A stretch of DNA of 64,000 bases. It comes from Kingdonia uniflora. Lineage: Eukaryota > Streptophyta > Magnoliopsida > Ranunculales > Circaeasteraceae. The notes below the pieces were generated by a model that did not search any database, was not told the DNA's origin, and was given only the letters and a program-made list of their open reading frames with translations. The stretch covers positions 1,612,001 to 1,676,000 of the forward strand of contig JACGCM010001798.1 in NCBI GenBank assembly GCA_014058105.1, read 5' to 3'. Positions 10,943-21,721 of the stretch are shown one piece after another. The translations under genes and the position numbers were made by a program. Position 1 is the first letter of the stretch. Every line of letters begins with the position of its first letter.

Positions 10943-11431
10943 TGATGAGCGCATAATTATGACATTTTTAATATACCCGAACATGTATTTTAGTTGTCCA
11001 TTATATTTAATTTTGGGTACTTATGCGCATTTGTTTGATTGTAGCTACTAGAGATGGATATTTGAAACCAAGCTCTTAAGTCAAGTAAAAGTGTCTCCAG
11101 CAGTTCATAGCATAAAAAGACAAAGACACAATATATTTGGTCTCAAGATTGAAGAAATATATGCGCAAACATTCTTGGAGAATAAGATCAAAGAATATAT
11201 TGCATCCAAGATCCTTAAAGATATTTTATATTTAAGATATATGGAAGAGTTTCCATGAAGAAAGATCTCTACATCACTTAAGAAAATTATAAGCAAAAAT
11301 ATTAGGTGATTGGTTGTAATATTATAAGATATTATTGTGAAAATATTCTTTAGAATTTAATGTATAGTTTCTAAATTTGGGTTCCTTATCCTATAAAAGG
11401 AACCCTCCCCCCATTGTAATTGGGCATCTAT
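10943..11431 (+). repeat. Left inverted arm of element I (partial LTR)
   Basis: The first 107 bases match the reverse complement of 14328-14222 with no difference that I could find. The match continues with scattered changes through a TATA box ('CTATAAAAGG', 11391-11400) to the 'CCATTGTAATTGGGCAT' region near 11431, and is then lost. Confidence 0.85.
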
Positions 11432-13034
11432 TTGTCCCCGAAAATATACTAGATTCAAAACTCGATTTTCCTAGAAATATATTTTCTTTGAAAATTTTCT
11501 AACCCCCATGTTATCGTTGATATTCCAAAAAATGTGATAGGTGGTTCTGACAAGGCAAGTCTGTGAGGCATCCCTAAAATTATAATTTTTCAAAAAGATG
11601 TTTTCTTTTAGTAGAAGAAATAATTAGGTCTCCCTTATATTCTTCTATGTTTACAAAAGTGCAGGATGGTTAAAGACTTTGGTTCCTACACTCCCCTGCG
11701 TCACTATACTAGTACTAACTTAGAGTAGAAGTTCAGTCCTCATGCTTTATCGTACGTCAGCACTTGAAACGGTGACGTTGCAAACCTATAACCAGTATTT
11801 TGCGGCGTTAGGCTGGGGCCGTATCCTACGAACCCGTGTTTGTACCCCAGTCTGGTACACCTATCCGTTGGGTGATGAAATCCCGCGGGAATCTTGCTAC
11901 TATATTTTATTATCAGCTATTTTTAGGTCTGGGACGTTCAATTTTTATGGGATACGAATTTCTTCGTATCCCTAATGGGTGGTCCCACTTGTTAGAGAGA
12001 TTTTTGGGTGACTAAATCCCGCAAGTCTCTAATAGTTTTTACCTTTACTAATGTTGGAATGAAAAGAAATTTAAATAAGTCAATATGTCAATCCAGCCAC
12101 AACAAATATTTTATTAGAGCAGCGTGTATTTGTACAGTCCACACGACTTTATGTTCCTAGTGCCGGGGCAGAGCTGATATGAACCCCTTCTATATGTCAA
12201 TTTTATAAAGGTACTAGCCTACGGGAAGTATTTCCCAGTGAAGTTGTGGCCAACCCTTCACTTAGGGGGTAAAAGAAGAAAGTGCCCCTTCACTTAGGGG
12301 GCATAAGAAGGATTAGATAGAAGTTTGCCAATGTACTTTGAAAATTCCTCACGGTCTCTAAGTACCAACTTTGTGGTTATCCTACAAAATAAGAGAAAAA
12401 TAATTAGTGAACTTGTGACATCGATATTAATCTAATTTCCAAGTTTATTGTAGTTTATAATGTCCTGATTTTCAAATGCGTATCTCTTTTAGCTCGGTTG
12501 AGAGAGAGAATTAAATAATATCAATTTGGAAAGATAATTCAGAAAGGAAAAAAATATTCAAGAATGAAGTTTTCTAGAATTTAGCTTCCCTGCCGCTCAA
12601 AGCAAGTGATTAATGAACAGTGACATCCTTTACTGGGACTATTTTTACTGTTGTTTCAAAAAGCTGTAACTCTCAAACGACTAAACAGAAAAATATCATC
12701 TATAGCAATTCGGAAAATGTTTTAAATTATCTAAAACTTTTGTAGCAAACGTATTTCCCAATTGTGAAGTTTAGATGATCAAAAACCGTAAAAAAAATTA
12801 GGAACACACTTTTCGCTAAAGGCTGGGTATGTTTCTTCCAAAATTAATATCTCCAAAACCTCTTATCAGAAATTGCTAAACCAAATTTATTTGGAAAGAA
12901 ATCTCATAGATCTGATCATAAAAATAATTGGAAAACTTAAAAACTAAACATGATAGGACACCAACAAGCTAAAATAGAAGAAAATAATTTAAAGGAAAGA
13001 AATTCGGTATTAAAAAGAATTGTTTTCACCATTG
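11432..13034. other. Non-coding interior of element I
   Basis: No retroelement domain was found on either strand. The longest plus-strand frame (11742-11975) has no recognisable motif. 'CCCTTCACTTAGGGGG' occurs twice (12255-12300). The origin of this sequence is unclear. Confidence 0.4.
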
Positions 13035-13054
13035 CCTCCCCGGCAGCGGTGCCA
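13035..13054 (-). promoter_or_regulatory. Primer-binding site, tRNA-Asp type, of element I
   Basis: The minus strand reads 'TGGCACCGCTGCCGGGGAGG', two bases after the LTR terminus '..CTTATCA'. The complement of plant tRNA-Asp 3' ends is TGGCGCCGTTGCCGGGGA, a match at 16 of the first 18 positions. Confidence 0.75.
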
Positions 13055-13056
13055 TT

Positions 13057-14328
13057 TGATAAGAGGTTTTTTAGGGCCTCGAGTAAAATACCCGCTCAAA
13101 GTAAGGTTGTCGAATTGTAGCACGGATGAGTGGGATCGAATCTACATGGAGGTTTGGGAAAATAAATATTTTCTAGGCCAAATTACGATTTTATAAGAGA
13201 TAAATCTAAGAAGAAGAAATAAAAAATAATTATAAAACTTAATGAGGGAGAGAGCTAAGGTTCGGACTTGGCCTCTACCTTTCAAAGCACTAATCGATAT
13301 ATAACTAGATCTTAATATCTCTACCCATCATATGTTCGTATTAAGACACATACGATATTATAAAATAAACCACTAAATCTATGGTCAAACATTTAGTGGT
13401 TATACTTTTAAGAGATGGGGAAGAATGTCTTAGAGAATTATCAACTCAACCATGGCTAGGCTTGAGTGAGTTCTCTAGTGTTTCCTCTTATTTAGATCCC
13501 CAAATCAAGTCTACGCTTAGTAACACTTGTTTGTATCCAAAGTTATCGTACACCAAACCGAAGCTATGCTCAAGCTTTCGATATGATATATTAACTTATC
13601 AATCATAAAGTATTAAGAGAAAACTAATTAGAACCTAATTAATACCAACTATTACTCATCCAAGAAAATGCCTCATCCTAGCCTTAGCTAGGAGATTAGC
13701 CGCTCATCTCGGACTTCATCGCAATAACAATTAATTATTTATAAAAGAAAATAAAAGAGAGAAAAGATAATTAATTAAAACTAAAAATTTATTTCTTCTA
13801 AACTTGCTCTAATTTGATATGCCAAATTACAATGGGGGGAGGGTTCCTTTTATAGGAGAAGGAACCCAAATTTAGAAACTATTCATTAACTTCAAATTTA
13901 GAAACTATACATTAAATTCTAAAGAATATTTTCAGAATAATATCTTCTAATATTATAACCAATCACCTAATATTTTTGCATATAATTTCCTTAAGTGATG
14001 CAGAGATCTTTCTTCATGGAAACTCTTGCATATATCTTCAATATAAAATATCTTTAAGGATCTTGGATGCAATATATTTTTTATCCTATTCTCCAAGAAT
14101 ATTTGTGCATATATTTCTTTAATCTTGAGACTAAATATATTGTGTCTTTGTCTTTTTGTGCTATGAATTGCTAAATGCACTTTTACTTGACTTCAGAGCT
14201 TGGTTTCAAATATCCATCTCCAGTAGCTACAATCAAACAAATGCGCATAAGTACCCAAAATTAAATATAATGGACAACTAAAATACATGTTCGGGTATAT
14301 TAAAAATGTCATAATTATGCGCTCATCA
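13057..14328 (-). repeat. Right LTR of element I (1272 bp), minus orientation
   Basis: On the minus strand it runs from 'TGATGAGCGC' (14328) to 'CCTCTTATCA' (13057), directly before the primer site. A TATA box ('CTATAAAAGG') is at 13856-13847. An internal part (13700-13660) carries a motif similar to 'CTCCTAGCTAAGGCTAGGATG', shortened here to its core 'CTAGCTAAGGCTAG', a sequence type seen in many plant LTRs. Confidence 0.75.
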
Positions 14329-15928
14329 ACTCTTAATTCTAACCCTTAAATTATGCTCTTTAAACTCTCTATCCTAGCCCAATAAGTTTTTACCAGCTCA
14401 TTCTGCTTCCTGTTAAAGTCCTCTAAATCTATTTCATTATTTTTAGCAACATTCCACATTCCTTCAAATTCCCTGGCTCGCTCATCTGCCTTCCTCACAG
14501 CAGCTCGTATGCCAACTAATTCCGCCTCTTGCGTAGGTACCCATTCCGAGATAATGTTTATATGACATTGAGCTTTTTCAATGTCCAACTCCTTTTTTTT
14601 CACTGCCTCATTTAGCTCCTCCACTTTTTCTTACATACTGGCTAGTTTAGCCTTCTTTCTTACTATTTGCTTAGACAAATGGCTCGCCATACCTTGCCCC
14701 TCAATCATCCTTACCTCCATTTTTACATTTAACTTAGGAGCATTTTTTAGTGCTTCACAATGAAAGTTAAAATCAGCGTTCAATTTTTCGTTCAAAACAC
14801 GCAGAGCTTCACACTGACTTTGAACCTTCTCAATTTTAACCTGCATCAACAGTTTACTTTTACATACATAGCAGTTTGTACATCAAAATAATACATATCA
14901 TCACGGTTCACAGTTTTACTCACAACAATTGTGTACGATCGATCTTACGACAATAAAATACTTGCGAACGATCGATCTACATTTCTATTCATATCTATTT
15001 TACCATTACAAACATAACAGATTTATTTATCATCAAAATAGTATACAGATATTTAATGCATATGCAAGTTTTAAAATAGCTTATATATTTTACTTTCGCT
15101 CCCTCGAGCTACGAGAGGACTGCCCCCTATTTCCCATTCGCCTTGACCTATCTGCCTGCACATCCAAAGGTACAACAAAGGTCACCAGCTCCTGTTAACA
15201 TTATTTTTGCCGCGACCGAGGTATTAGGCTCTCGACCTCCTCCTTGTCCTCTTCTGACAAATTTTGTGTCGATCTAGGAGTTGGTTTTTTAACACCTTTT
15301 TCCTCCTAATCCTTCGTAAACCATAAATTTTTAGCTTTTTCATTCGCTACATCAAAATCTATCCCACAATCCATAACATACTTCCTAAATTTGTTTTTTA
15401 CCCTTGTCAACTCCCTTCCATAAAACTCAATCACACTCTCTATATGACGTTCATGATCCATTTGAGTTGTGACATTTGCTCGCATCGGATACAAATGTTC
15501 CTTCAATTACATATGCACTATGTGCAAATGCTTACACGTATCCTTCTGTAATACACCCAACACTTTCAACTCCCCTTCTACCTTCTGTCTAACAGTTGTT
15601 TCTTTTGTCAGTTGATTTGCCAAAGAAGTATTTTGTTCCATACTTTGCCTCAACACATTTTGCAACTCGTTTAACTCACCCTCTAACTTGACTTGCACCT
15701 TTATCTGTTCTTTCCTCATTATTCTTTGATCCTACATAAAGCCAAGAACATCAAATAAGGGACATGCGTCACCCCATATAACAGACACACCAGCTTGAGT
15801 CGAGCATTTTTTTGCCTCTACGCTATGACGATTACGTGCCTCTTGAGCTAAAAATATAACTCAAGCTGGGTCAAGTACTATACCCCTTTTCTGTAAGAGT
15901 TCTACATAAGCCTCTTTTAAACCCTGCT
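14329..15928 (-). pseudogene. Element B antisense gene, middle coiled-coil part
   Basis: The minus-strand reading from 15928 down aligns with element C 22080-23660. It starts with 'GLKEAYVELLQKRG' and 'FLAQEARNRHSV', then 'MRKEQIKVQVKLEGELNE' (15719), 'MKEHLYPMRANVTTQMDHE' (15506) with 'ESVIEFYGRELTRVKNKF', and 'VMDCGIDFDVANEKAKNLW'. After an intron, 'VKIEKVQSQCEALRVLNEK' starts at 14840, directly after a splice acceptor 'GATGCAG'. The last part, 'MEELNEAVKKKELDIEKAQ' (14624-14346), ends at insertion I. Overall this is a long K/E/L/Q-rich coiled coil. Some frames stay open for 60-90 codons, but stops break the whole. Confidence 0.7.
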
Positions 15929-16499
15929 TGTAATAGCCTAATTTTGTATCTCGAACTTAGCCTTTACACCAAGGATATTCAGAGCGTCTAGATAAATAAT
16001 GGAAGAATACGAGCACAAAGTTTAACATGGAAAACATTTGAATTGGTAAAAAACCATGACCTATCTAGAGGATTTAGAAAGAGAAAAGTTTATTGATAGC
16101 TGCTAGATATTACAAGAGATGGTCTTAGTATTTTAGTATAGAGTTTGAGTGAGCATTCATCCGTCCTTCATCTAGAATTCTCTACTCTTATTTATAGGTC
16201 TAATAATATGATCGTTTGACTGCCATTATTATCCTTAATGATGGACGTTATAATATATATATTTGATAAACTTCGATTTGATTATCCAACAGTCTGATCT
16301 TCGATGTTTTGTAACGGCTTCATTGATGACGGTACGTTTGCTTAACCTGGACTGTTAATGTAGAGGTTGAAAGTGATGACTAAAACTCTGTAATTGTAAT
16401 GTATCTTTAATAGTGCCATGTATTATGTTGATAAGGTCGAGAGGTCATATGATGGTTGAAGACGAAGCATGAGTCTGAGATACGGAATAAGCCACTACA
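15929..16499 (-). repeat. 3' LTR of element C
   Basis: Minus strand starts 'TGTAGTGGCTTATTCC' (16499) and ends 'GGCTATTACA' (15929). It has the same length as the partner at 31086-31656. It is related to the B LTR at 37120. Confidence 0.9.
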
Positions 16500-16855
16500 A
16501 CCGCCTCATCTCAGCCAATAGTACGAGAACATTGTGGGCAAGTGGTGTTGGTTGAGAAACTTCATTTAATGCTACAATTAATACTTTGGAATCATTTCCA
16601 AAGTATCTTCATAAATATCTATTTAAGGCTTTTGGGTTTTCTATAACCAATGGTTCTAGTCAATTTCCCTGTATTGGAAATTCTCCTGACATTGGGAATT
16701 TGGAGAGTCGACTTTAATGTTGACCATAGTATAAAGAACATTCTGATTGGTGTATAATAAGCCAAGTATTCCTCCTGAATTTTCTTTTGTAGCTTTTTTG
16801 CGTTAACTGTCTTGCTATAATTTAGAAATTTTTGGGTGTTGAGAACAAGGTAACA
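16500..16855 (+). promoter_or_regulatory. Upstream region of element C antisense gene
   Basis: It lies between the 3' LTR and the first aORF exon. 'GGGCAAGTGGTGTTGG' (near 16537), 'CATTTAATG' and 'GGAATCATTTCC' recur in the same order upstream of the B copy (37090-37020, minus strand), while surrounding bases differ. 'CATAAATATCTATTTAAGG' near 16611 is TATA-like. This is likely the aORF promoter, by inference from conservation and position. Confidence 0.45.
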
Positions 16856-17159
16856 ATGAGGCAACAGTCTCGGGAGGCAAGGATTTGAGAGAAGATGGAA
16901 GAATTTTGTGTCAGATATTTTGGTCACCAACCCTTGCACTTGCCGATGCCAATTTTGGTGTCCCCCACCTTTTACGATATGTCCTATGAGGAGGTGTTAA
17001 AGGCAAAGAAAGACCATTTTCAGATGGTGCGTTTCCATTATCAGTTGGCATTGGAGAAGGAGTGCCAAAATGGGTTACGGCTACTGGTGGAGGAAGCTGT
17101 TACAGCTGAAGATAAAGTGGCAGGCATTCTTCCCAGGGAATCTCGTCGGTGCCCTGCTG
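16856..17159 (+). pseudogene. Element C antisense gene, exon 1
   Basis: Starts at ATG 16856 with a basic stretch and one stop, then 'EEFCVRYFGHQPLHLPMPI', 'VSPTFYDMSYEEVLKAKK', 'GLRLLVEEAVTAEDKVAG' and 'RRCPAG'. It ends at a consensus donor, 'CCTGCTG|GTAAGTGGG'. The B copy (36785-36475) encodes the same blocks and ends at the same residue with 'CTGGCTG|GTGAGTAG'. Two independent copies keeping the donor is good evidence that the gene is spliced. Biochemical role unknown. Confidence 0.65.
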
Positions 17160-18177
17160 GTAAGTGGGTCCTGTCTAAGAAATAGGACCTTTCTTCCTTC
17201 TCTATCATGCGGGGTGGTGGGGGTTATGATGGAAGAAATGGTGGTGGATGAGGTTTTTCTTCTAGGGACCATAGATTTTGGCCATGAAGAAGATCCGTTT
17301 GCTGGTGCCGTAACTCTTTCAGTGATTTCCAGTTCTACTATTTCCTGGCCAATTCATGTAGGGAATCAAAGTTTGGAAATTGCTTCAATTTTGCATCTTC
17401 TTCTTCGGTAGCTGCTGAGAAATGTTTCGAACTGTAACTTAATGTAGTTTGTAAAGTAATCTGTGAATTGTTTGAAACATCTGTTATCTGTAAAGTAGTA
17501 TGTAAGAAATATTTAAACTAATGAAATATCTCCATTCTGTCATGTTGATGCTATGTTTTGAACTTCTCAATTTATATGTATAGCTTTTGTGCCAAAATAG
17601 AATTCTGCAAATATGTAGGTATGAGGAACATTAATTTGTCATGGAGTATTGCTTGGCAAATCAAACTGTATGGATCTCAATGTGTATATTTGTAAAGGGT
17701 AGTAGAAGTTGAGGTTTGAAAAATAGAGGAGTTTGAGAATGTAAAGGGGTCGTGTGGTGAAAGTAAGTAAAGAATTGGCTTAAGATGATTAGGTGGTTGT
17801 AAGGGTATATGGATGTTTGCGAGCTACTAATTTAAACTGACTGAAAAATGCCTTTATGTATGGAAGTAATTGAAATCTGCTTGTAGGTGCTACTGCTCGA
17901 CATGTCTGATTTATATGCTACGATCTTCATATCTGTGTACATAAAATCTGAGGAGATATTTCATAACATGGAAAGTATGATCTGTCATAATATTTTCTGG
18001 CTTCTGCTGATATTTGTGTTTCCAAAATTTTGTGCAATATATCTTTCAGTAAAATCTGCGGGGCGAGTTAGATTTTCAAAGATCTTCATTTTATCTATAT
18101 AAAGTAGTGATCCTTGGTTGTTATATCTTGTATCTTCTATCAGAGACAATTGTGATGTTGAGGTAGAGTGAGCAACC
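17160..18177 (+). other. Intron 1 region of element C antisense gene
   Basis: AT-rich, with many TGTAATCTG-like words and no conserved coding block. The plus-strand frame 17887-18102 shows no match to the B copy. Confidence 0.45.
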
Positions 18178-18514
18178 ATGGTGAGGATGCGCTCTCAGCG
18201 TGTGCGCCATGTAGCAGAAGGTCGCTGAACTTCATGAACGATATTTTTGTCATTTTCCTTATGATGCTGTGCTACCGTAGTGGCCGTTGAAATTAAATGG
18301 TTTAGATGATAAAGGTAGGCATGCAGAGGTTGATCAATTTTTCTGGTATAATGTGTTTCGTGAGTTGCTTTTGGATGCAACTTTACGAGAAAAAGTTGTT
18401 CGAGAGATCGCACAGGACAAGCTTGCTGAAGAAGATAAAAGAACAGCAGGAGGGGAGATAATACCATGTGGTGTGGTGAATCATCCATGCTACTTTAAAT
18501 ATAACTATATGTGA
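18178..18514 (+). pseudogene. Element C antisense gene, second module
   Basis: Starts 'MVRMRSQRVRHVAEG' at 18178. After a frame change it reads 'VAELHERYFCHFPYDAVLP', 'LNGLDDKGRHAEVDQFFWY', 'NVFRELLLDATLREKVV', 'AEEDKRTAGGEIIPCG' and 'VNHPCYFKYNYM'. The B copy at 35147-34794 has 'MARTRSQRACHAAEG' and the same later blocks ('AEEDERAAGGEIIPCG'). The design (Arg-rich start, E-L-x-x-R-Y-F, L-P, acidic patch, C..C) resembles exon 1, suggesting an internal duplication. Confidence 0.6.
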
Positions 18515-18805
18515 TTGTAAACTATGGGCTTTGAGAGTTCGAGATAAATAAGTATTCTGTTTGCAGTAATTTGTTTTTGTTATCTGTTAAATGTAGAATG
18601 AGGCAAATTGAATCTGCGAACTAAAATGAATAAGATCAAAGTGTTTATGGATTACAGCTGTCTGATTTGAACAACTGTATAGATAATTTTAAATTTGAAT
18701 ATTGAGCTAATTTAGGAATGTCATATATATGTTGGTACGATCTTGTATAAAAGTAAAGTGATTGGTTGTGCATACTGCTTTAGGAAAGAGGGGTAATTTT
18801 TTTAA

Positions 18806-19051
18806 ATGGCAGACAATAGGGACAGACGTGATGGCATTAGACGTTAATACAGAAGTCATGATGATACTGTGAGACAAAAAGACGTACCTGTAGAGACAGT
18901 AGGGGTGACTGATACGTATCTGAAGGAGTCATCGTTTCATAAATCGAGAGAGAGTATAAGAACTCGTATCTCTCTCCCTCATAAATTATCTACAGTTACA
19001 GAGAGAGAAAAATGTTGTGTAACCCATATCTCCAGAGAGAGGAAACGGTAG
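18806..19051 (+). pseudogene. Element C antisense gene, short charged exon
   Basis: The ATG at 18806 gives 'MADNRDRRDGIRR', a stop, then 'HDDTVRQKDVPVETVGVTD' and 'LKESSFHKSRES'. The B copy at 34487 and below reads 'MAEGRDRRDN', 'DDTVRRKDVPVVVVGITD' and 'LKEPSF'. The paired conservation shows a real coding segment. Exon borders are not resolved. Confidence 0.5.
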
Positions 19052-19551
19052 AGTTCTGAGTGTGATCTAGTAGGGAAAGCTTCATCTGGTAATAAAAATT
19101 TGTTGGAGAAATGATACGAGCGATCAATTCTTGTAAGATGTTTGGGTAAAGCAGAATATTACAGTTCTTCGAGTACAAGTTAGTGATTTTTTTTCTACTA
19201 TTTTGTTTCTGTATGTTGTAATCTGTATATGATTTTGATTGTGTATTATTGTGGTATGAGAGTAATTGTGGGATATCCAAAGGTTAAGAATATAGGGTAT
19301 AGGGGTTGAAGAATTGCATGTAGCTTTCTATTTATACAAAAACTTTGGGTATGGGAATAGACTGTAGAGAGAAAAAAAATATTGTTTTTGGAAAAGAAGA
19401 GGGAAAATTGAAAATGATTTACTATTATTTTTAGAAAGTTTGAAAGTAAATATTTTGACTGGGTAAAAAGTATTGGTGGGGTTGTTTCTGCTGTGTGTAT
19501 AGTATAACATGTAATGTAGAAATAGTGATAAAATATTTTGTGTATCTGTAG

Positions 19552-20407
19552 GTCCAGTATGCGTTCAAAACCAATAAATCCCATGAGTAAAATTGTAGTA
19601 TTACCAAGTTCAAAGGAAATATCGTCGTCGGGGAGGGATGGCGAGTGTAATTTAATAGGAGAGATTGTAGATAAGATAGAAGTTATTGTAAGTATATATA
19701 CTGGGGAATCGAGTAAAATAGAGAAAGTTATAGAAGAAGAGGATACAAAGGTGAAAGATAAAGTATTTTTCATATACCTGGAGGGAGTAGATGTTGGAAA
19801 GGAATTTCTAAAAAATAAAAGGAAATTACAAGGAGAGTGGGGAAACTATATAGACCAAGGCCGGTGGTTTAGGGCTTATGTGCCAGGGAAGGTGAGGAAG
19901 CGGTATACTACCAGGTTCCTTGCTTGAATAAGTGGAAAAAAGATAAGGATATGGATGCTGATATAAATATTTCATACTATAATGGTGTAGGAATGGCAGG
20001 CCCAAATGATGGGCTTTTGTGTTATCAGAATCAGGTCATTTATGGCCATAGAATCCATCTGACCTTCTTTCAGAAAGGGGTTATAAATGTATTACAGTAC
20101 TGCCCTGCCCAACTAAATGGGAATGTATATGAAATGATGAGGGTATGTGAGGCATTGAATGAGAAGTGAAAAAGGGAAGGGACTGTTAAGCAGTTCGAGG
20201 CGGATGACATACTGAAATTTTATAAATAGAAGTTCGTCAAAGGTCGCAATAGTGGTTACCTGTATAGTGATTCGTCTAGGCCAAATAAAATTGATTTTGA
20301 ATCTGCTGGTAGACCATGGAATGACCGCCTTGTATGGGTAGGGGGCAACAGTATGTAGGTTCCAGATGAACTGGCGCTCATCCTGAACCATAAATATTAT
20401 AATCTGA
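19552..20407 (+). pseudogene. Element C antisense gene, Transposase_28-like core exon
   Basis: Follows an acceptor ('TATCTGTAG|GTCC') with ATG at 19559 ('MRSKPINPMSKIVVLPSSKE'). An acidic region (to 19765) leads to 'EGVDVGKEFLKNKRKLQGEW', 'GRWFRAYVPGK', 'YYNGVGMAGPNDGLLCYQN', 'FFQKGVINVLQYCPAQLNGN', 'YEMMRVCEALNEK', 'GYLYSDSSRPNKIDFES' and 'GRPWNDRLVWVGG'. It ends at donor 'TCTGA|GTAAGTAAC'. The pattern suits the putative gypsy-type transposon family (Transposase_28). That is family knowledge and was not searched. The B copy (33743-32915) shares every block. Three stops and one shift inactivate it. Confidence 0.65.
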
Positions 20408-20487
20408 GTAAGTAACATTTGTCAACTTTGACCAACCATCAGTGTGTCTTCGAACTACTAAACATTATCCTATTTATTGTTTGTTAG

Positions 20488-21002
20488 GTCCCAATCCTTC
20501 ATCGCTGCTTGATAATAGCAGCTTGTTCAACTGTGAAGCTCTTGATCATGTCGAGTTAAAGCAAGTACTGGGTGAGTTAGGTATCCGAAGGGACAAGAGG
20601 GCAGAATCTTATCCCTTTCAACGAGCTCACAAAAATCGAGTAATGGCTAAAAATAAGAAGTCCCATTTGTCTGTAGATGATGTCACTAGCCTTCCTCCAC
20701 CTACGCCAAAAAATATGAATGTGAAACAGACGACGCAGAGGTCAAGAAAGTCAGTTCTGAAAGTTCTTGATTTTACTGTGGGGGTAGTCCGAGAGAAAGA
20801 GGTCGTTAAACCTACTGTCTGGGACGTAGTGGAGGAGCAGGTGGTGAGCGAGGTCGCTCCCGCATATTCAGGTTTGCTTAAAAGGAAGTGGCATGAAGCT
20901 GAAGGAAGTAATCGTACTAATGCCAAGGCAGCGGCCAAGATGAGAGAACTGGAGCAAAAATACTGTACAATTGCGGGGGCTAATCCGCTGCAGCTCAAAG
21001 AA
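20488..21002 (+). pseudogene. Element C antisense gene, basic linker exon
   Basis: Begins after an 80-bp intron (20408-20487) with acceptor 'TTGTTAG|GTCCCAATCC'. The B copy has a 78-bp intron at the same residue, with acceptor 'TTTGTCAG|GTCCTGATCC'. The product contains 'VELKQVLGELGIRRDKRAES', Lys/Arg-rich and Pro-rich stretches, and 'KAAAKMRELEQKY', ending 'LKE' at a GTGTATC donor. It stays open for over 170 codons. It probably links the core domain to the coiled coils. Confidence 0.65.
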
Positions 21003-21101
21003 GTGTATCAAAAACATACTTTTGCAGTATGTATTGAAATTTTTATGTGTTGTATCAAAATATGATCTATTGTACTGAACTTGTATTTTTTATATTGACA
21101 G

Positions 21102-21541
21102 CTCTCGATGCTGATGAAGAGGGCGATGAAGTTTATTGAGAATAGAAGCCAGAAGTTCAGAGATCTTACCTGTAGGTTAGATGCTCAAACGGCTCAAATA
21201 AAGGAGCTTGAAGTTGAGCTCGAGATAGAGAAAAAGAAGAGGGTGGAAGATGAAAAGATTGCTGAAGGGCAATATACAGAGCTATCCAAGCATGATGAGG
21301 TTATGTCACGAGCATGCGAAGCATTGCGGATGGAAAGAGATTGCTTGTCCAATCATTTCATAGCTTTAGGTTGACTGTTGCTGATGTAGAACTGGGCTGA
21401 ACTGGTAGATATAATGAGATAGTCTTTCCTTCGAATGTAGAAGATGAAGTGGTGGTTGATGTTGCTGATCCAGCTAATGTATCTACTTCGCCAACTGAAC
21501 CAGTTCGAGCTGCTAATAAGAAATTGGATCCTCCATCTGAG
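21102..21541 (+). pseudogene. Element C antisense gene, first coiled-coil exon
   Basis: Starts at acceptor 'TATTGACAG|CTCTCGATG', identical to the B copy acceptor at 32251. The helix includes 'MKRAMKFIENRSQKFRDLT', 'RLDAQTAQIKELEVELEIEK' and 'HDEVMSRACEALRMERD', matching 'MKELEEELKKGNESK' of B. After a stop near 21373 the frame continues with 'VEDEVVVDVADPANVSTS' and ends at donor 'TGAG|GTAAAG'. Confidence 0.65.
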
Positions 21542-21721
21542 GTAAAGATCATCAAGAATCTTTAATCAATTTGTGGTATTCTATTTCAAATTATGATGCT
21601 CGTTTGACTTTGACGGGATTGTACTTTGTATGGTCGTAAACTATTAAGTTTGATAGGCGCTTTTGTTTATATATTATGCTTGAATATTCGTATGATGAAA
21701 AATTATTTATAATCTGTGTAG

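Larger units (their letters stand above)
10943..14328 (-). mobile_element. Element I: palindromic LTR-retrotransposon derivative with inverted LTRs
   Basis: Both ends are 'TGATGAGCGC..' in inverted orientation. The right end is a full LTR-sized block on the minus strand (14328-13057) followed, after a 2-bp gap, by a tRNA-Asp-type primer site. The left end is only the first 489 bp or so of the same LTR, pointing the other way. The interior has no coding. It interrupts the element B antisense gene. 'ACT' borders both ends, which is at most a 3-bp duplication. The TGATGAGCG start recalls a common plant LTR class of Tat/Athila-type elements. That recollection is the only basis for lineage. Confidence 0.75.

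Noticed and set aside
11742..11975. 77-codon plus-strand frame inside element I
   Set aside because: No similarity to retroelement or host families that I recognise, and no start context. Treated as chance.
10943..14328. Reading element I as a DNA transposon with 490-bp terminal inverted repeats and a 3-bp duplication
   Set aside because: The right arm continues to LTR length, ends in ..ATCA, and is followed at 2 bp by a tRNA-Asp primer site. TATA boxes and the TG/CA termini also fit an LTR. No transposase found.
19246..19773. 175-codon minus-strand frame in element C
   Set aside because: Ser/Leu/Ile/Tyr-biased composition with no motif. It overlaps the plus-strand antisense-gene exon that is conserved with element B.
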